In this document: positions 48,343-56,616 of the stretch, piece by piece | Layout: every line of letters begins with the position of its first letter | Position numbering within the stretch: position 1 is the first letter of the stretch | Origin: Gordonia oryzae | Lineage (GTDB): Bacteria > Actinomycetota > Actinomycetes > Mycobacteriales > Mycobacteriaceae | Direction: 5' to 3' | Assembly (NCBI RefSeq): GCF_003797185.1 | Contig: NZ_RKMH01000002.1 | Coordinates: 124,001 to 188,000 of the forward strand | Length of the DNA stretch: 64,000 bases | The notes under the pieces: model-generated | The model's database searches: none | What the model saw: only the letters and a program-made list of their open reading frames with translations | Told to the model about the DNA's origin: nothing | Program-made: the position numbers and the translations under genes

Positions 48343-49089
48343 ATGAGTATCCTCGACCACCTCCTGCTTGCTGCCGCGGGGTTCGGGGCGGGCCTCATCG
48401 GGTACGTCACCGGCCTGGCGTCCGTGGTCAGCTATCCGGCACTCCTGGTGGTGGGCCTGCCGCCGATAGCGGCAAACGTCACCAACACCGTCGCACTGGT
48501 GTCGGTCGGGATCGGCAGCCTCGGTCAGTCCGGGCGCGTCCTGCTCGACGGCGACCGCTGCCGCCTCGTCGTCGGGGGCGTGGCCGCACTGATCGGCGGC
48601 TCCGTCGGCGCGGTCGTTCTGCTCCTCGCGCCCGCCGATAGCTTCAAGGTCACGGTGCCCTACCTGGTGGCCATCGCGTCGATTGCGCTGCTCCTGCAAC
48701 CCCGGCTGCGTGACCTGGCATCCCACCACGTCGACCGGCCCTGGATCTGGTACGTCGGCTTGGCAGTCGTCTCGATGTACGGCGGGTACTTCGGCGCCGG
48801 CGCCGGAATCATGCTGCTGGCACTGGCGCTCATCTTCACCAGCGAATCACTCTGGCGGGCAACGCTGTTGAAATCGCTGTTCCTCGGGATCGCCAACTTC
48901 GTGGCTGCACTGGTGTTCGCGGTCTCGGGTCTGGTGCACTGGACGGCTGCGCTGGCTATGGCGATCGGTTGTCTCGCCGGTGGCTGGTGTGGGCCGCCGA
49001 CCGTGAAACGTCTACCGGCGGCGCCGCTGCGGATCGCCGTCGGGATCGCCGGACTCGGCCTGGCGGTCTGGCTGGGCGTCGACCGATAG
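48343..49089 (+). CDS. TauE/SafE-family sulfite or sulfonate exporter
   Basis: 248 residues with about eight membrane helices. TauE/SafE features: AAGFGAGLIGYVTGLASVVSYPALL at the start, NVTNTVALVSVGIGSLGQ, and YGGYFGAGAGIMLLALAL in the second half, the paired Gly-rich helices of the family. TauE proteins move sulfite or sulfoacetate out of the cell. The location upstream of a taurine-type ABC transporter and TauD, which releases sulfite, supports sulfite export as its job; this is inference from context. Confidence 0.82.
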   Translation: MSILDHLLLAAAGFGAGLIGYVTGLASVVSYPALLVVGLPPIAANVTNTVALVSVGIGSLGQSGRVLLDGDRCRLVVGGVAALIGGSVGAVVLLLAPADSFKVTVPYLVAIASIALLLQPRLRDLASHHVDRPWIWYVGLAVVSMYGGYFGAGAGIMLLALALIFTSESLWRATLLKSLFLGIANFVAALVFAVSGLVHWTAALAMAIGCLAGGWCGPPTVKRLPAAPLRIAVGIAGLGLAVWLGVDR

Positions 49090-49543
49090 TCGCACCGCAT
49101 GCGGGTGGCACACACCCCCTCACGTGGGTGCGCCTCACACTCCTGACGAACTCGGACGAACCTCCGGTCGCCCGCCGGGACGTCGATCACTTCGCCGCCG
49201 ACCCCGATGGTGGCGAGGGTGTGTCTCCCAATTCTTCCGCGAGGGATTGGCGCGGGCCGCCAAGACCCGCAAAGGGAATTGGGAGACACACCCTAGTTCC
49301 CAGAAACCGCGATACGGCCTCTCGGTTGCCGTCGACCACCAACTCGGCGATGGGAGCGGCCACTTCCAAGGACACCAGGGCTCCGAATATCCACCGCCGA
49401 CGGGTCCGTCTGCTATGGCAATGTCGCACTTGAGAATCCACGGGACAAGTCGCGGATTAGACCATTGGGGTGATCGCAGAGCAACCCGATCGGCGCTTCT
49501 CCTCAGGGTGAGGGAATCTCTCGTTCGGTCGTCGGGATGCGAA
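49090..49543. other. Spacer between TauE-type exporter and tauC
   Basis: About 450 bases. It holds the complete nested-palindrome element (49216-49294) and, at its right end, the tauC promoter. A long open frame runs through the element but its sequence there is just the repeat translated, so I do not call a gene. Confidence 0.5.
49216..49294. repeat. 79-bp palindromic element with 19-bp perfect arms
   Basis: 49216-49234 (AGGGTGTGTCTCCCAATTC) is the exact reverse complement of 49276-49294. The 41-base interior carries GCGAGGGATTGGCGCG and GGCCGCCAAGACCCGC, both also found in the copy at 1-140, which has an additional ~82-base palindromic insert between them. No target-site duplication was obvious. 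MITE-like element or structured RNA. Confidence 0.8.
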
Positions 49544-49549
49544 TATACA
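49544..49549 (+). promoter_or_regulatory. Probable -10 box of a leaderless tauC transcript
   Basis: TATACA ends 6 bases before ATG 49556, so transcription would start at or beside the start codon. There is no ribosome site upstream of the ATG, which fits leaderless translation common in mycolata. Confidence 0.5.
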
Positions 49550-49555
49550 GTGCTG

Positions 49556-50422
49556 ATGACCTTGTTCGTGGACGTCACCCCGCTGGAGCAGGGCGCGGAA
49601 ACCGAGACCGGGCGACGCAACGGCCGATCTCGCTGGAGCGAGGTGGGGCTCCAGGTGGGACTGCCGCTCCTGTCGTTGGTCCTGTTCCTGTTTCTGTGGC
49701 AGGTTGCCGCGGTCAGCGGGGTATGGAGCGAGGTCTTCGTTCCCCGGCTCGGCACCGTGTGGCACGCATTCCTCGAGATGTCGACGACCCACGACGGTTC
49801 GATCGGATACGCGGGCTACTACTGGTGGGAGCACCTGTATATGACTCTGCGGCGAGTATTCGTCGGCGTGGTGGTCGGCGTCGGCGTCGGGGTCGCTCTT
49901 GGGCTGGTGATGGGCTCGATCCCGGTGCTCCGGCGAGTACTTGAGCCGTGGCTGACCTTCTTGCGTGCCCTTCCGCCGTTGGCGTACTTCTTCTTGCTCG
50001 TCATCTGGCTGGGGATTGACGAGGCGCCCAAGATCACGCTGCTGGCACTGGCGGCCCTGCCGCCCGCGGCGGTCGCCACGACAGCGGCTGTCGGGGCGGC
50101 ACCGGTCGCGCTCATCGAGGCGGCTCGTGCACTCGGAGCCTCCCGCCGTGACGTGTTGCGCGACGTCGTCTTCCCCGCGTCTATTCCTGAGACCTTCACC
50201 GGCATAAGGCTATCGGTGGGCATCGCCTACTCGTCAGTGGTTGCCGCAGAACTGTTCAACGGCATCCCCGGCATCGGCGGTGTCGTCAAGGACGCAAGCA
50301 ATTACAACAACACCCCTGTGGTGCTCGTCGGTATCGCTCTGATCGGGTTCTCCGGTCTGGTCATCGACGGTGTCCTGCGGGTCATCGAGCACCGTGCGGT
50401 GCCCTGGCGTGGAAAGGCCTGA
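49556..50422 (+). CDS. Taurine/sulfonate ABC transporter permease (TauC/SsuC type)
   Basis: 288 residues with six membrane helices, binding-protein-dependent permease fold. The coupling helix region is AAPVALIEAARALGASRRDVLRDVVFPASIPE, the EAA motif that docks to the ATPase; PPLAYFFLLVIWLGIDEAPK and AYSSVVAAELFNGIPGIGG are typical of TauC/SsuC. An ~45-residue N-terminal tail is cytoplasmic. ATG 49556 fits the leaderless promoter. It is the first gene of permease-binding protein-ATPase-dioxygenase. Confidence 0.88.
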   Translation: MTLFVDVTPLEQGAETETGRRNGRSRWSEVGLQVGLPLLSLVLFLFLWQVAAVSGVWSEVFVPRLGTVWHAFLEMSTTHDGSIGYAGYYWWEHLYMTLRRVFVGVVVGVGVGVALGLVMGSIPVLRRVLEPWLTFLRALPPLAYFFLLVIWLGIDEAPKITLLALAALPPAAVATTAAVGAAPVALIEAARALGASRRDVLRDVVFPASIPETFTGIRLSVGIAYSSVVAAELFNGIPGIGGVVKDASNYNNTPVVLVGIALIGFSGLVIDGVLRVIEHRAVPWRGKA

Positions 50423-50428
50423 CCTCAC

Positions 50429-51487
50429 ATGACAACTCATCGTCGACGACCGCTGCGCGCGGGACCGGTCCTGCTCGCGACACTTGTTGCAGCTCTCCTG
50501 ATGGTGACGGGCTGCTCGGTCGACCGCTCCGGTCAGGACTCCGGCAAACCCACGATTCGTATTGCCTACCAGTCATTCCCAAGTGGTGACCTGATCGTCA
50601 AGAACAATCGTTGGCTCGAAGACGCCCTGCCGAACTACAACATCAAGTGGACCAAGTTCGATTCCGGTGCCGACATCAACACCGCGTTCATCGCCAAGCA
50701 GATCGACTTCGGCGCCATCGGGTCCAGTCCGGTCGCACGAGGACTGTCGGCACCACTGAACATCCCGTATCAGGTGGCGTTCGTCCTCGACGTCGCCGGC
50801 GACAACGAGGCCCTCGTGGCCCGCAACGGCACCGGCATCAACACCGTCGCCGATCTGCGCGGAAAGCGGGTGGCCACGGCGTTCGCCTCGACGGCGCACT
50901 ACAGTCTGCTCGCGGCACTCGCGCAGGCCGGGGTGAACCCCGCCGACGTCGACATCATCGACCTGCAGCCGCAGGCATCGTTGGCCGCGTGGCAGCGCGG
51001 TGACGTCGACGCCGTCTACACCTGGCTTCCCACGCTCGACGAGCTCCGCAAGACCGGTAAAACTCTCATCGCCAGCCGGCAACTGGCCACCGCCGGCAAG
51101 CCGACCCTCGACCTCGGTGTCGTGGCAACCCAATTCGCCAAGGACAACCCGTCGGTCGTCGACACCTGGCGCAAGGTGCAGGCCCGCGCTCTCGCGCTGA
51201 TCCACGACGATCCGCAGGCGGCAGCCAAGGCCGTTGCGGCGCAGCTGGGTACCACGCCCACCGACGCCGCCAACCAACTCAAGCAGGGAACCTTCCTGAC
51301 CGCTGCCGAGCTGACCTCACCGACCTGGCTGGGCGTCGACGGACAACCGGGGAATCTCGCCGAGAACCTGCACAGCGCAGCGGAATTCCTCGCCGCGCAA
51401 CAGCAGATCCCGAGCGCTCCGCCGTTGTCGACCTTCCAGCAGGCCATCTACACGAAGGGGCTACCCGGTGTCCTCTCCGCGCAATGA
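50429..51487 (+). CDS. Taurine-type ABC transporter substrate-binding lipoprotein (TauA-like)
   Basis: 352 residues. Signal peptide with lipobox MVTGC, so the mature protein would be anchored outside the membrane. The mature part is a NitT/TauT-type binding protein: RIAYQSFPSGDLIVKNN, WTKFDSGADINTAFIAKQIDFG, SSPVARGLSAPLNIPYQVAFV and LRGKRVATAFASTAHYSLLAALA. Delivers taurine or related sulfonates to the permease. It overlaps the ATPase gene by 20 bases. Confidence 0.88.
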   Translation: MTTHRRRPLRAGPVLLATLVAALLMVTGCSVDRSGQDSGKPTIRIAYQSFPSGDLIVKNNRWLEDALPNYNIKWTKFDSGADINTAFIAKQIDFGAIGSSPVARGLSAPLNIPYQVAFVLDVAGDNEALVARNGTGINTVADLRGKRVATAFASTAHYSLLAALAQAGVNPADVDIIDLQPQASLAAWQRGDVDAVYTWLPTLDELRKTGKTLIASRQLATAGKPTLDLGVVATQFAKDNPSVVDTWRKVQARALALIHDDPQAAAKAVAAQLGTTPTDAANQLKQGTFLTAAELTSPTWLGVDGQPGNLAENLHSAAEFLAAQQQIPSAPPLSTFQQAIYTKGLPGVLSAQ

Positions 51488-52319
51488 CGCCGTCGTCGAA
51501 CACAGCCCTGCCGTGTCGGTTCCGGATTCGGAGTCGTCGGCGGCGATCGCACTGAGCAAGGTGGTGCAGACCTATGGCAGCAAGGCCGACCGGGTCACGG
51601 CGGTGGGGCCGGTTGACCTGCGCGTCGATCCGGGCGAGTTCCTGGTTCTGGTCGGTGCTTCGGGGTGTGGCAAATCCACTCTGCTCAGGCTGATCGCCGG
51701 ATTCGAGACGCCGAGTGCGGGGCGGGTCGCGGTGGCCGGCGACGCCCCGATACCGGGAGTGAGTTCCGGGGTCGTCTTCCAGCAGCCACGGTTGTTCCCG
51801 TGGCGCACCGTCGGGGGCAACGTCGACCTCGCATTGCGCTACGCGGGGGTGCCCAAGGCACAGCGTGCGGCGCGACGCGACGAACTGCTGCGCCGGGTTG
51901 GTCTGGGTGATACCGCTGATCGCCGGATCTGGGAGATCTCGGGAGGACAACAGCAGCGGGTCGCGATCGCCCGAGCACTGGCGGGTGAGTCCTCGTTGCT
52001 GTTGCTCGACGAGCCCTTCGCCGCCCTCGACGCGCTCACCCGCGAGACGCTGCAGGAGGACCTGCGATCGGTCAGCGCGGATCTGGGTCGCACGAATGTC
52101 TTTGTTACCCACAGCGCCGATGAGGCAGCCTTCCTCGGCTCGCGCATCGTGGTCCTGACAGCGCGGCCGGGCCGCGTCGCCCTCGACATCACCTCGCCGA
52201 TCCCACGACACGGCGTCGGTCCCGCGGAGATTCGCGATTCACCGGAGTACACGCTGCTGCGCGCTCAGGTTGCCACGGCGGTCAAGGAGGCAGCGGTGTC
52301 CGGGGCGGCACAGGCATGA
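51468..52319 (+). CDS. Taurine-type ABC transporter ATP-binding protein (TauB/SsuB type)
   Basis: 283 residues. Walker A is GASGCGKSTLLR, the Q-loop VVFQQPRLFPWRTV, signature ISGGQQQRVAIARAL, Walker B LLLLDEPFAALD and H-loop THSADEAA, all intact. SPRNDAVVEHSP and the next residues are a short N-terminal extension from GTG 51468 inside the previous gene. Powers the TauA/TauC importer at the inner face of the membrane. Confidence 0.92.
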   Translation: MSSPRNDAVVEHSPAVSVPDSESSAAIALSKVVQTYGSKADRVTAVGPVDLRVDPGEFLVLVGASGCGKSTLLRLIAGFETPSAGRVAVAGDAPIPGVSSGVVFQQPRLFPWRTVGGNVDLALRYAGVPKAQRAARRDELLRRVGLGDTADRRIWEISGGQQQRVAIARALAGESSLLLLDEPFAALDALTRETLQEDLRSVSADLGRTNVFVTHSADEAAFLGSRIVVLTARPGRVALDITSPIPRHGVGPAEIRDSPEYTLLRAQVATAVKEAAVSGAAQA

Positions 52320-52559
52320 CCGGCCGGGCGAGGCGATGTCGGGTGTGATCGAGTGATGGACTCGTGCCGGTTGTACTCACCATGCGGCAAATCCTGGGTA
52401 AACCCACCGCCGGCCACTACACAGGTGACATGACCGGAACCGCCACCGCCGGCCTCGTCGGCCACTCGATGAGCTACTCAGACGGTTCGCACCATGGTTC
52501 CCCGCCGGTGGTACTCGGACCCCGCATCTCACAACACGATCCGAGTAGGAACTCCACCG
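52320..52559. other. Leader region of tauD
   Basis: 240 bases between tauB and tauD. A small in-frame peptide can be read (MRQILGKPTAGHYTGDMTG onwards) but I see no evidence that it is made. The gap may carry a separate promoter or regulatory site for tauD. Confidence 0.35.
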
Positions 52560-53513
52560 ATGACTCTGTCCACTCCCGGCCCCTTCACGCCTGAGCACGC
52601 CCTTTCCACGCCCGCACTCTCCACTGCCGACCCGGCGGGTACCGTCGCCTCCGGCGTCGAATTCGACATCGACAAGTTCGGTCCCCATTTCGGGGCGGAG
52701 ATCGGTGGTGTCGACGTCGCGTCGGCCACCGACGACGAGGTCCGCGCCATCCGCGCTGCTCTCATCGACTACAAGGTGATCGTGTTGCGCGGTCAGAATC
52801 TCGACGACGCCGCACACATCGAATTCGGTCGGCGCCTGGGAGATGTGACCGCCGGGCATCCCGTGTGGAACAGCGGCGACGTTCCCGCCGAGGTCTACTC
52901 GCTTGACAGCGCCGACCACGGTTTCGCCGACGTCTGGCACACCGACGTGACCTTCATGCCGCGACCGCCGATGGGATCGATACTGCGCCCGGTGGTGTTG
53001 CCGCGCTGCGGCGGTGACACCAACTGGGCCGACGCCGAGCTGGCCTACCGGTCGCTGTCGCAGCCGATCCGCGAACTCGTCGACAAGCTGTCGGCGGTCC
53101 ACGACGGTAGCCGCGAGTTCGGCTACTACCTCAAGCAGCGGCGCGGCGGACACGGAAACATCTGGGACGGAGAGGAAGTCACCGACCTTCCGCCCGTAAC
53201 CCATCCGGTGGTGCGTGTGCACCCCGAGACCGGGCGTAAGTCGTTGTTCGTCAACCCTGGCTTCACCTCGCATATCGAGGGTGTTTCCGATGCGGAGAGC
53301 CGCGGCATCCTGGACTTGCTGTATGCGCACCTGACCAAGCCTGAACACATCGTTCGCCATCGGTGGCGGCTGGGTGATCTGGTCCTCTGGGACAACCGGA
53401 ACACCCTGCACTACGCCAACCGTGACTATGGAGGCAATCGCCGTGTGATGCACCGCATCACGCTGCGTGGTGACGAGCCGATCGGGCCGCGAGCGAGTTG
53501 GTCGCTGGTCTAG
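52560..53513 (+). CDS. TauD-type 2-oxoglutarate/Fe(II) taurine dioxygenase
   Basis: 317 residues. Cleaves taurine (or another sulfonate) to sulfite and aldehyde using 2-oxoglutarate and Fe(II). The iron ligands are His and Asp in DVWHTDVTFMP and the distal His in NRNTLHYANRDY; the Arg in VMHRITLRGDEP binds 2-oxoglutarate. FGAEIGGVDVASATDDEVRAI and DYKVIVLRGQNLDDAAHIEF form the N-terminal part. ATG 52560 was chosen after the GAGTAGGA site (52542-52549). The upstream transporter supplies its substrate and the TauE-type exporter could remove the sulfite. Confidence 0.9.
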   Translation: MTLSTPGPFTPEHALSTPALSTADPAGTVASGVEFDIDKFGPHFGAEIGGVDVASATDDEVRAIRAALIDYKVIVLRGQNLDDAAHIEFGRRLGDVTAGHPVWNSGDVPAEVYSLDSADHGFADVWHTDVTFMPRPPMGSILRPVVLPRCGGDTNWADAELAYRSLSQPIRELVDKLSAVHDGSREFGYYLKQRRGGHGNIWDGEEVTDLPPVTHPVVRVHPETGRKSLFVNPGFTSHIEGVSDAESRGILDLLYAHLTKPEHIVRHRWRLGDLVLWDNRNTLHYANRDYGGNRRVMHRITLRGDEPIGPRASWSLV

Positions 53514-53558
53514 ATCGCTCCTTCGAACGCGCGCGATGATGCGGCCGGCACGCATTCG

Positions 53559-53847
53559 TTGAAGCTGCGGGTGGGCGCCAACGGCGTCGCTGATGGCCTC
53601 GGCGGCAATCCTGGCGATCGGCGCACCCGCGCTTACCGACACCCCGGCAGTGCCACCGACGTCGTCGATCCAGGGCGACCTGCATCTGACCCCGACGATT
53701 CGGGTCCTACGTATCGACGCCCAGGGATCGCGCACCGCGGGCGCAACCACCGGCACCTACACAGCGACCCTGTTGGGCGCAGTGAATCCCACTCCGATCC
53801 AGGTTCGCTGTCCGGTGACCCGTATCAACGTCGACGGGAACGCCCCC
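53559..53847 (+). other. Probable gene remnant downstream of tauD
   Basis: An open frame with strong third-position GC bias runs from about 53593 (MASAAILAIGAPALTDTPAV, then TYTATLLGAVNPTPIQVRC) to about 53835, where it enters the reversed recombinase fragment. It looks like the 5' or internal part of a gene cut by the recombinase insertion, but I do not recognise it. Confidence 0.35.
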
Positions 53848-54342
53848 TCACTGATCTATCCGATCAGTGATATCCGCCCATTCCGGCTTCCGGCACGACG
53901 GTCGACGTTGCTCCACATGCGCGAGGAAACTATGACCACGGCGAGGCAGCCGCGACGGATTGCGCGTCAACACCAAATCCTGCGGCCCCCGTCCTTCAAC
54001 GCGGTGATACTCATAGAACTCCCGGACCGCGGCATTGACCGCCTTGACCGTGCTCGCTGAACGCCCCTCACCCCGAGTCGGTAACGGCGGCAAACCCGCC
54101 ACCAACGCGCCAACGAAATCGCACAGAGAGTCAAACTCCACAGTGTCCCAACCGATCCCGCGAGCATCGAGCCATCGATAAAACAAACTCAAATGACGTG
54201 CATACGACCGCACCGTGTTCGATGACCGCCCAACCGCCCGCATCCAATGCAGGAACTGTTCGACCTCGGCAATCGGCAACCCCGCATCATCGACCACCGT
54301 CCACGACTCGCACCCATGGTCAACCACCAAAACCGCCCGCAT
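53848..54342 (-). pseudogene. Truncated tyrosine recombinase (core-binding domain only)
   Basis: 165 residues on the minus strand from ATG 54342: HWMRAVGRSSNTVRSYARHL then FYRWLDARGIGWDTVEFDSL and STVKAVNAAVREFYEYHRVE form the SAM-like N-terminal core-binding domain of an integrase. The catalytic domain (Arg...His-X-X-Arg...Tyr) is absent; the frame ends in unrelated residues near 53850-53910. A small hairpin, 53850-53856 with 53862-53868, sits at the break. Full-length relatives work in IS/transposon recombinase groups of actinobacteria. This copy should be inactive. Confidence 0.75.
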
Positions 54343-54659
54343 CGCCGTGCCTCTCTAGAGATAACCGTCCCGACAGGACCATAAACACACCCACCGACAG
54401 GGAGCCTCGACACTCCCGGCCGCCTGCGCCAAGAGACCACAGCCTTACGGGAATCACGACCACGAGATGGTCGTCGCGTTACAGGTCCTGGGTGTGATTT
54501 CGATCACCGGACTTGAGAGCCGCGATTGTCTGAACTGGGAAGATGCACCAGAGCGACCCAATCATCCAATATTCGGGTTGTTGAAACCAATGTTTGCTGC
54601 TGTGATTTTGGCACAGCGTTCATTCAGATCGCCCTAGCTAGTCGGAGGAGTCGCCACCA
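54343..54659. other. Spacer upstream of the porin gene
   Basis: No gene seen. Composition becomes visibly poorer in GC toward 54660, and GGAGGA at 54643-54648 is the porin's ribosome site. A 7-bp hairpin lies at 54456-54474. Confidence 0.45.
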
Positions 54660-55346
54660 ATGAATCGTCACACGATCTTCACGGTTATCAGCTTTGCACT
54701 TGCGGTAGTGAGTGTCGTCAGTGCTTTGTGGTCCGGAGCTGGTGACGCGGCTGCGACGACCCACCCGACCCGCGATGGGCACACCATTTACCTCGACACG
54801 TACTCGGCACGGGCCACAGCAATAGGATCGGTCGACGCGTTGTCGCGCGAAGCGCTGCTCTCGGCCGATGTCCATGCAGCTGTTCGTGGCATCAAAGACG
54901 GTGAAGCTGTGCGCGCCACGCTCGAAGTCGGTTACCAGATCGGCTACCCATTGTCGTTTGCTCCGTCAGGAGTCAAGGTGACCGCGCACACTCCCGAGCT
55001 CAAACTCAATGCCGGAGTGAATGCCAAGATTGCTCCAACCGTGAATATTTCCTCCGGCGGAGGTGGTGGATCGATCGGAGAAGTCGGTGGCGAACTGGGT
55101 GCCGAAGCGACAGTAATTCCATCGGCTGACCTGGAGTTCGAGGTTGGTGCGGGCAAAGTCACAACCGTCACATTGGCCGAGATCGCTCTGACGCGCCCCA
55201 CCGCAGACATCGTGCTCTCCGACATCCAGTTGTCGATGTCGAACGCGATCGGCGCCGTTCAGGTCCGTCCGTACGCGAAGATTTCGGTCACCACTGACAC
55301 CGGCATCTATGTCTTCACGCAATATGGCCGCCAAAAAGCGATCTAG
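54660..55346 (+). CDS. MspA-family porin
   Basis: 228 residues. Signal peptide of about 32 residues (hydrophobic core VISFALAVVSVVSALW). The mature protein matches the MspA pattern: RATLEVGYQIGYPLSFAPSGV, then VTAHTPELKLNAGVNAKI, a Gly-rich turn, and late strands with ADIVLSDIQLSMSNAIGAVQ and VRPYAKISVTTDTGIYVFTQYG. It would form an oligomeric beta-barrel in the mycolate outer membrane for uptake of small hydrophilic solutes. GGAGGA lies 11 bases before ATG 54660. First of three co-directional genes of lower GC than their surroundings. Confidence 0.85.
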   Translation: MNRHTIFTVISFALAVVSVVSALWSGAGDAAATTHPTRDGHTIYLDTYSARATAIGSVDALSREALLSADVHAAVRGIKDGEAVRATLEVGYQIGYPLSFAPSGVKVTAHTPELKLNAGVNAKIAPTVNISSGGGGGSIGEVGGELGAEATVIPSADLEFEVGAGKVTTVTLAEIALTRPTADIVLSDIQLSMSNAIGAVQVRPYAKISVTTDTGIYVFTQYGRQKAI

Positions 55347-55403
55347 CCAAGCCGCACCGACTGGCGTCCCCAGACATCAACAAGCCGAACAGAGGTCTAC
55401 AGA

Positions 55404-56582
55404 ATGCACTTCACCTCGACAAGCCGCAGTCGTCGGACTACTCGACTGGTACCTGCTGCGCTGGCGTGCGTCATTGTGACCATCGCTGCCGCGATAGCCG
55501 TGATCAGTGCCCCCGTCGGCGGCGCGGAAACGCCCGCAGAACGGTGCAAACGGGAAACTGCCGCCTACAACAACGCCTGGAAACAGGCCTGGGTACTAGC
55601 ACACCCCGGCAGCACCATCGACAATGCCCCTGCACCGAATCCGCCCTACGTATGCGGACAAAACAACGACACAACGCCGACTATTAGCACGCCGAGCACT
55701 ACAGATGAGAGCTCGACGGCCGAGATCTCGACCGCCACCACAAGCAATGACACGCTTGGACCCACTCTTACCGCACCAACGTCAACCAGCAGCCCAGCGG
55801 GTAACGTCAACCCAAGCCAACCCGCAATAGGCGCACCGACCGACTCGCAGTCCGTATTTTCGAAGACGCTGTGCGTTCAAGCGGTACGTAAGTTCGCCAA
55901 AGCGCTGGGCGCGGTCAGCTTTAGCTGCGGTCAGCAGCTCGCGAACATCGTGCAGAACGGCGGCCGACAGAGAAGCTACCTCCTCAAAGTTACCTCCGGA
56001 GCTGCTGTCGATGTCACTGGTATGTCAGACAATCGGCGCTACTCTTTGGCAAAGAATCTAGCCTCAGATGAGATCCCACCGGGCGGGACTTGCGGACCGC
56101 CGTACTCATCGGTCAAGAACGTCTCAAGCCAATCCAATGGCAAACTCCAAATATTCTACTGCTACGGGCAGCTGGACGATGACGGCGTAGTAGAGTATGA
56201 GAACGGCGCGCGGATCGAATATCGGATGGCACTCGGTCAGGTTCGGGAACAGCGGATGCAATTCTCGTGGATAATGAACAAACTGAACATGGTTGCAAGC
56301 CTGACCATCCGCTGGCGTTTTCGCATGGATGTCAAGGATGACGATGATATAAACGTGGATGTCGGTGCGGCCCAGGGCGCGGACCGCAAAGAGGGTAGCT
56401 GGAGATTATATACCGCAAACCGCGGCGTCTACTTCATCGAGCATACCGACATACTGATTAGCGACCCATTCCTCCGGTCACCGATCCACAACACCGAGGC
56501 AACGCAAGGTCCACGTTTTCGATGCGATGGATTTAATCCGTGTAGTTTTCCCGGCGGGGAGGAATCGACCACCCACTACTGA
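55404..56582 (+). CDS. Secreted protein of unknown function with Thr/Ser-rich linker
   Basis: 392 residues, not recognised. Signal peptide of about 43 residues (twin-Arg-like start RSRRTTRLVP, core ALACVIVTIAAAIAVI, probable cleavage after VGGA). A short Cys-containing head follows (AERCKRETAAYNNAWKQAW, PPYVCGQ), then a ~60-residue Thr/Ser/Pro linker. A C-terminal domain of about 220 residues has six more cysteines (TLCVQ, FSCGQ, GTCGPP, FYCYG, FRCDGFNPC). Eight cysteines in total suggest four disulphides. The architecture resembles an exported effector or wall-associated protein. Lower GC and less biased codons than neighbours suggest transfer. Confidence 0.6.
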   Translation: MHFTSTSRSRRTTRLVPAALACVIVTIAAAIAVISAPVGGAETPAERCKRETAAYNNAWKQAWVLAHPGSTIDNAPAPNPPYVCGQNNDTTPTISTPSTTDESSTAEISTATTSNDTLGPTLTAPTSTSSPAGNVNPSQPAIGAPTDSQSVFSKTLCVQAVRKFAKALGAVSFSCGQQLANIVQNGGRQRSYLLKVTSGAAVDVTGMSDNRRYSLAKNLASDEIPPGGTCGPPYSSVKNVSSQSNGKLQIFYCYGQLDDDGVVEYENGARIEYRMALGQVREQRMQFSWIMNKLNMVASLTIRWRFRMDVKDDDDINVDVGAAQGADRKEGSWRLYTANRGVYFIEHTDILISDPFLRSPIHNTEATQGPRFRCDGFNPCSFPGGEESTTHY

Positions 56583-56616
56583 ACTGGTCTTCAACCACAA
56601 CGATGGAGTCACTCGT

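Noticed and set aside
49124-49555. N-terminal extension of the tauC frame through the palindromic element
   Set aside because: The extension merely translates the repeat (the arm reads as NWETHP) and lacks hydrophobic or conserved sequence; a leaderless promoter supports ATG 49556.
52364-52594. Small peptide gene or leader peptide before tauD
   Set aside because: No run of Cys or other regulatory codons and no hairpin pair of attenuator type; left as spacer.
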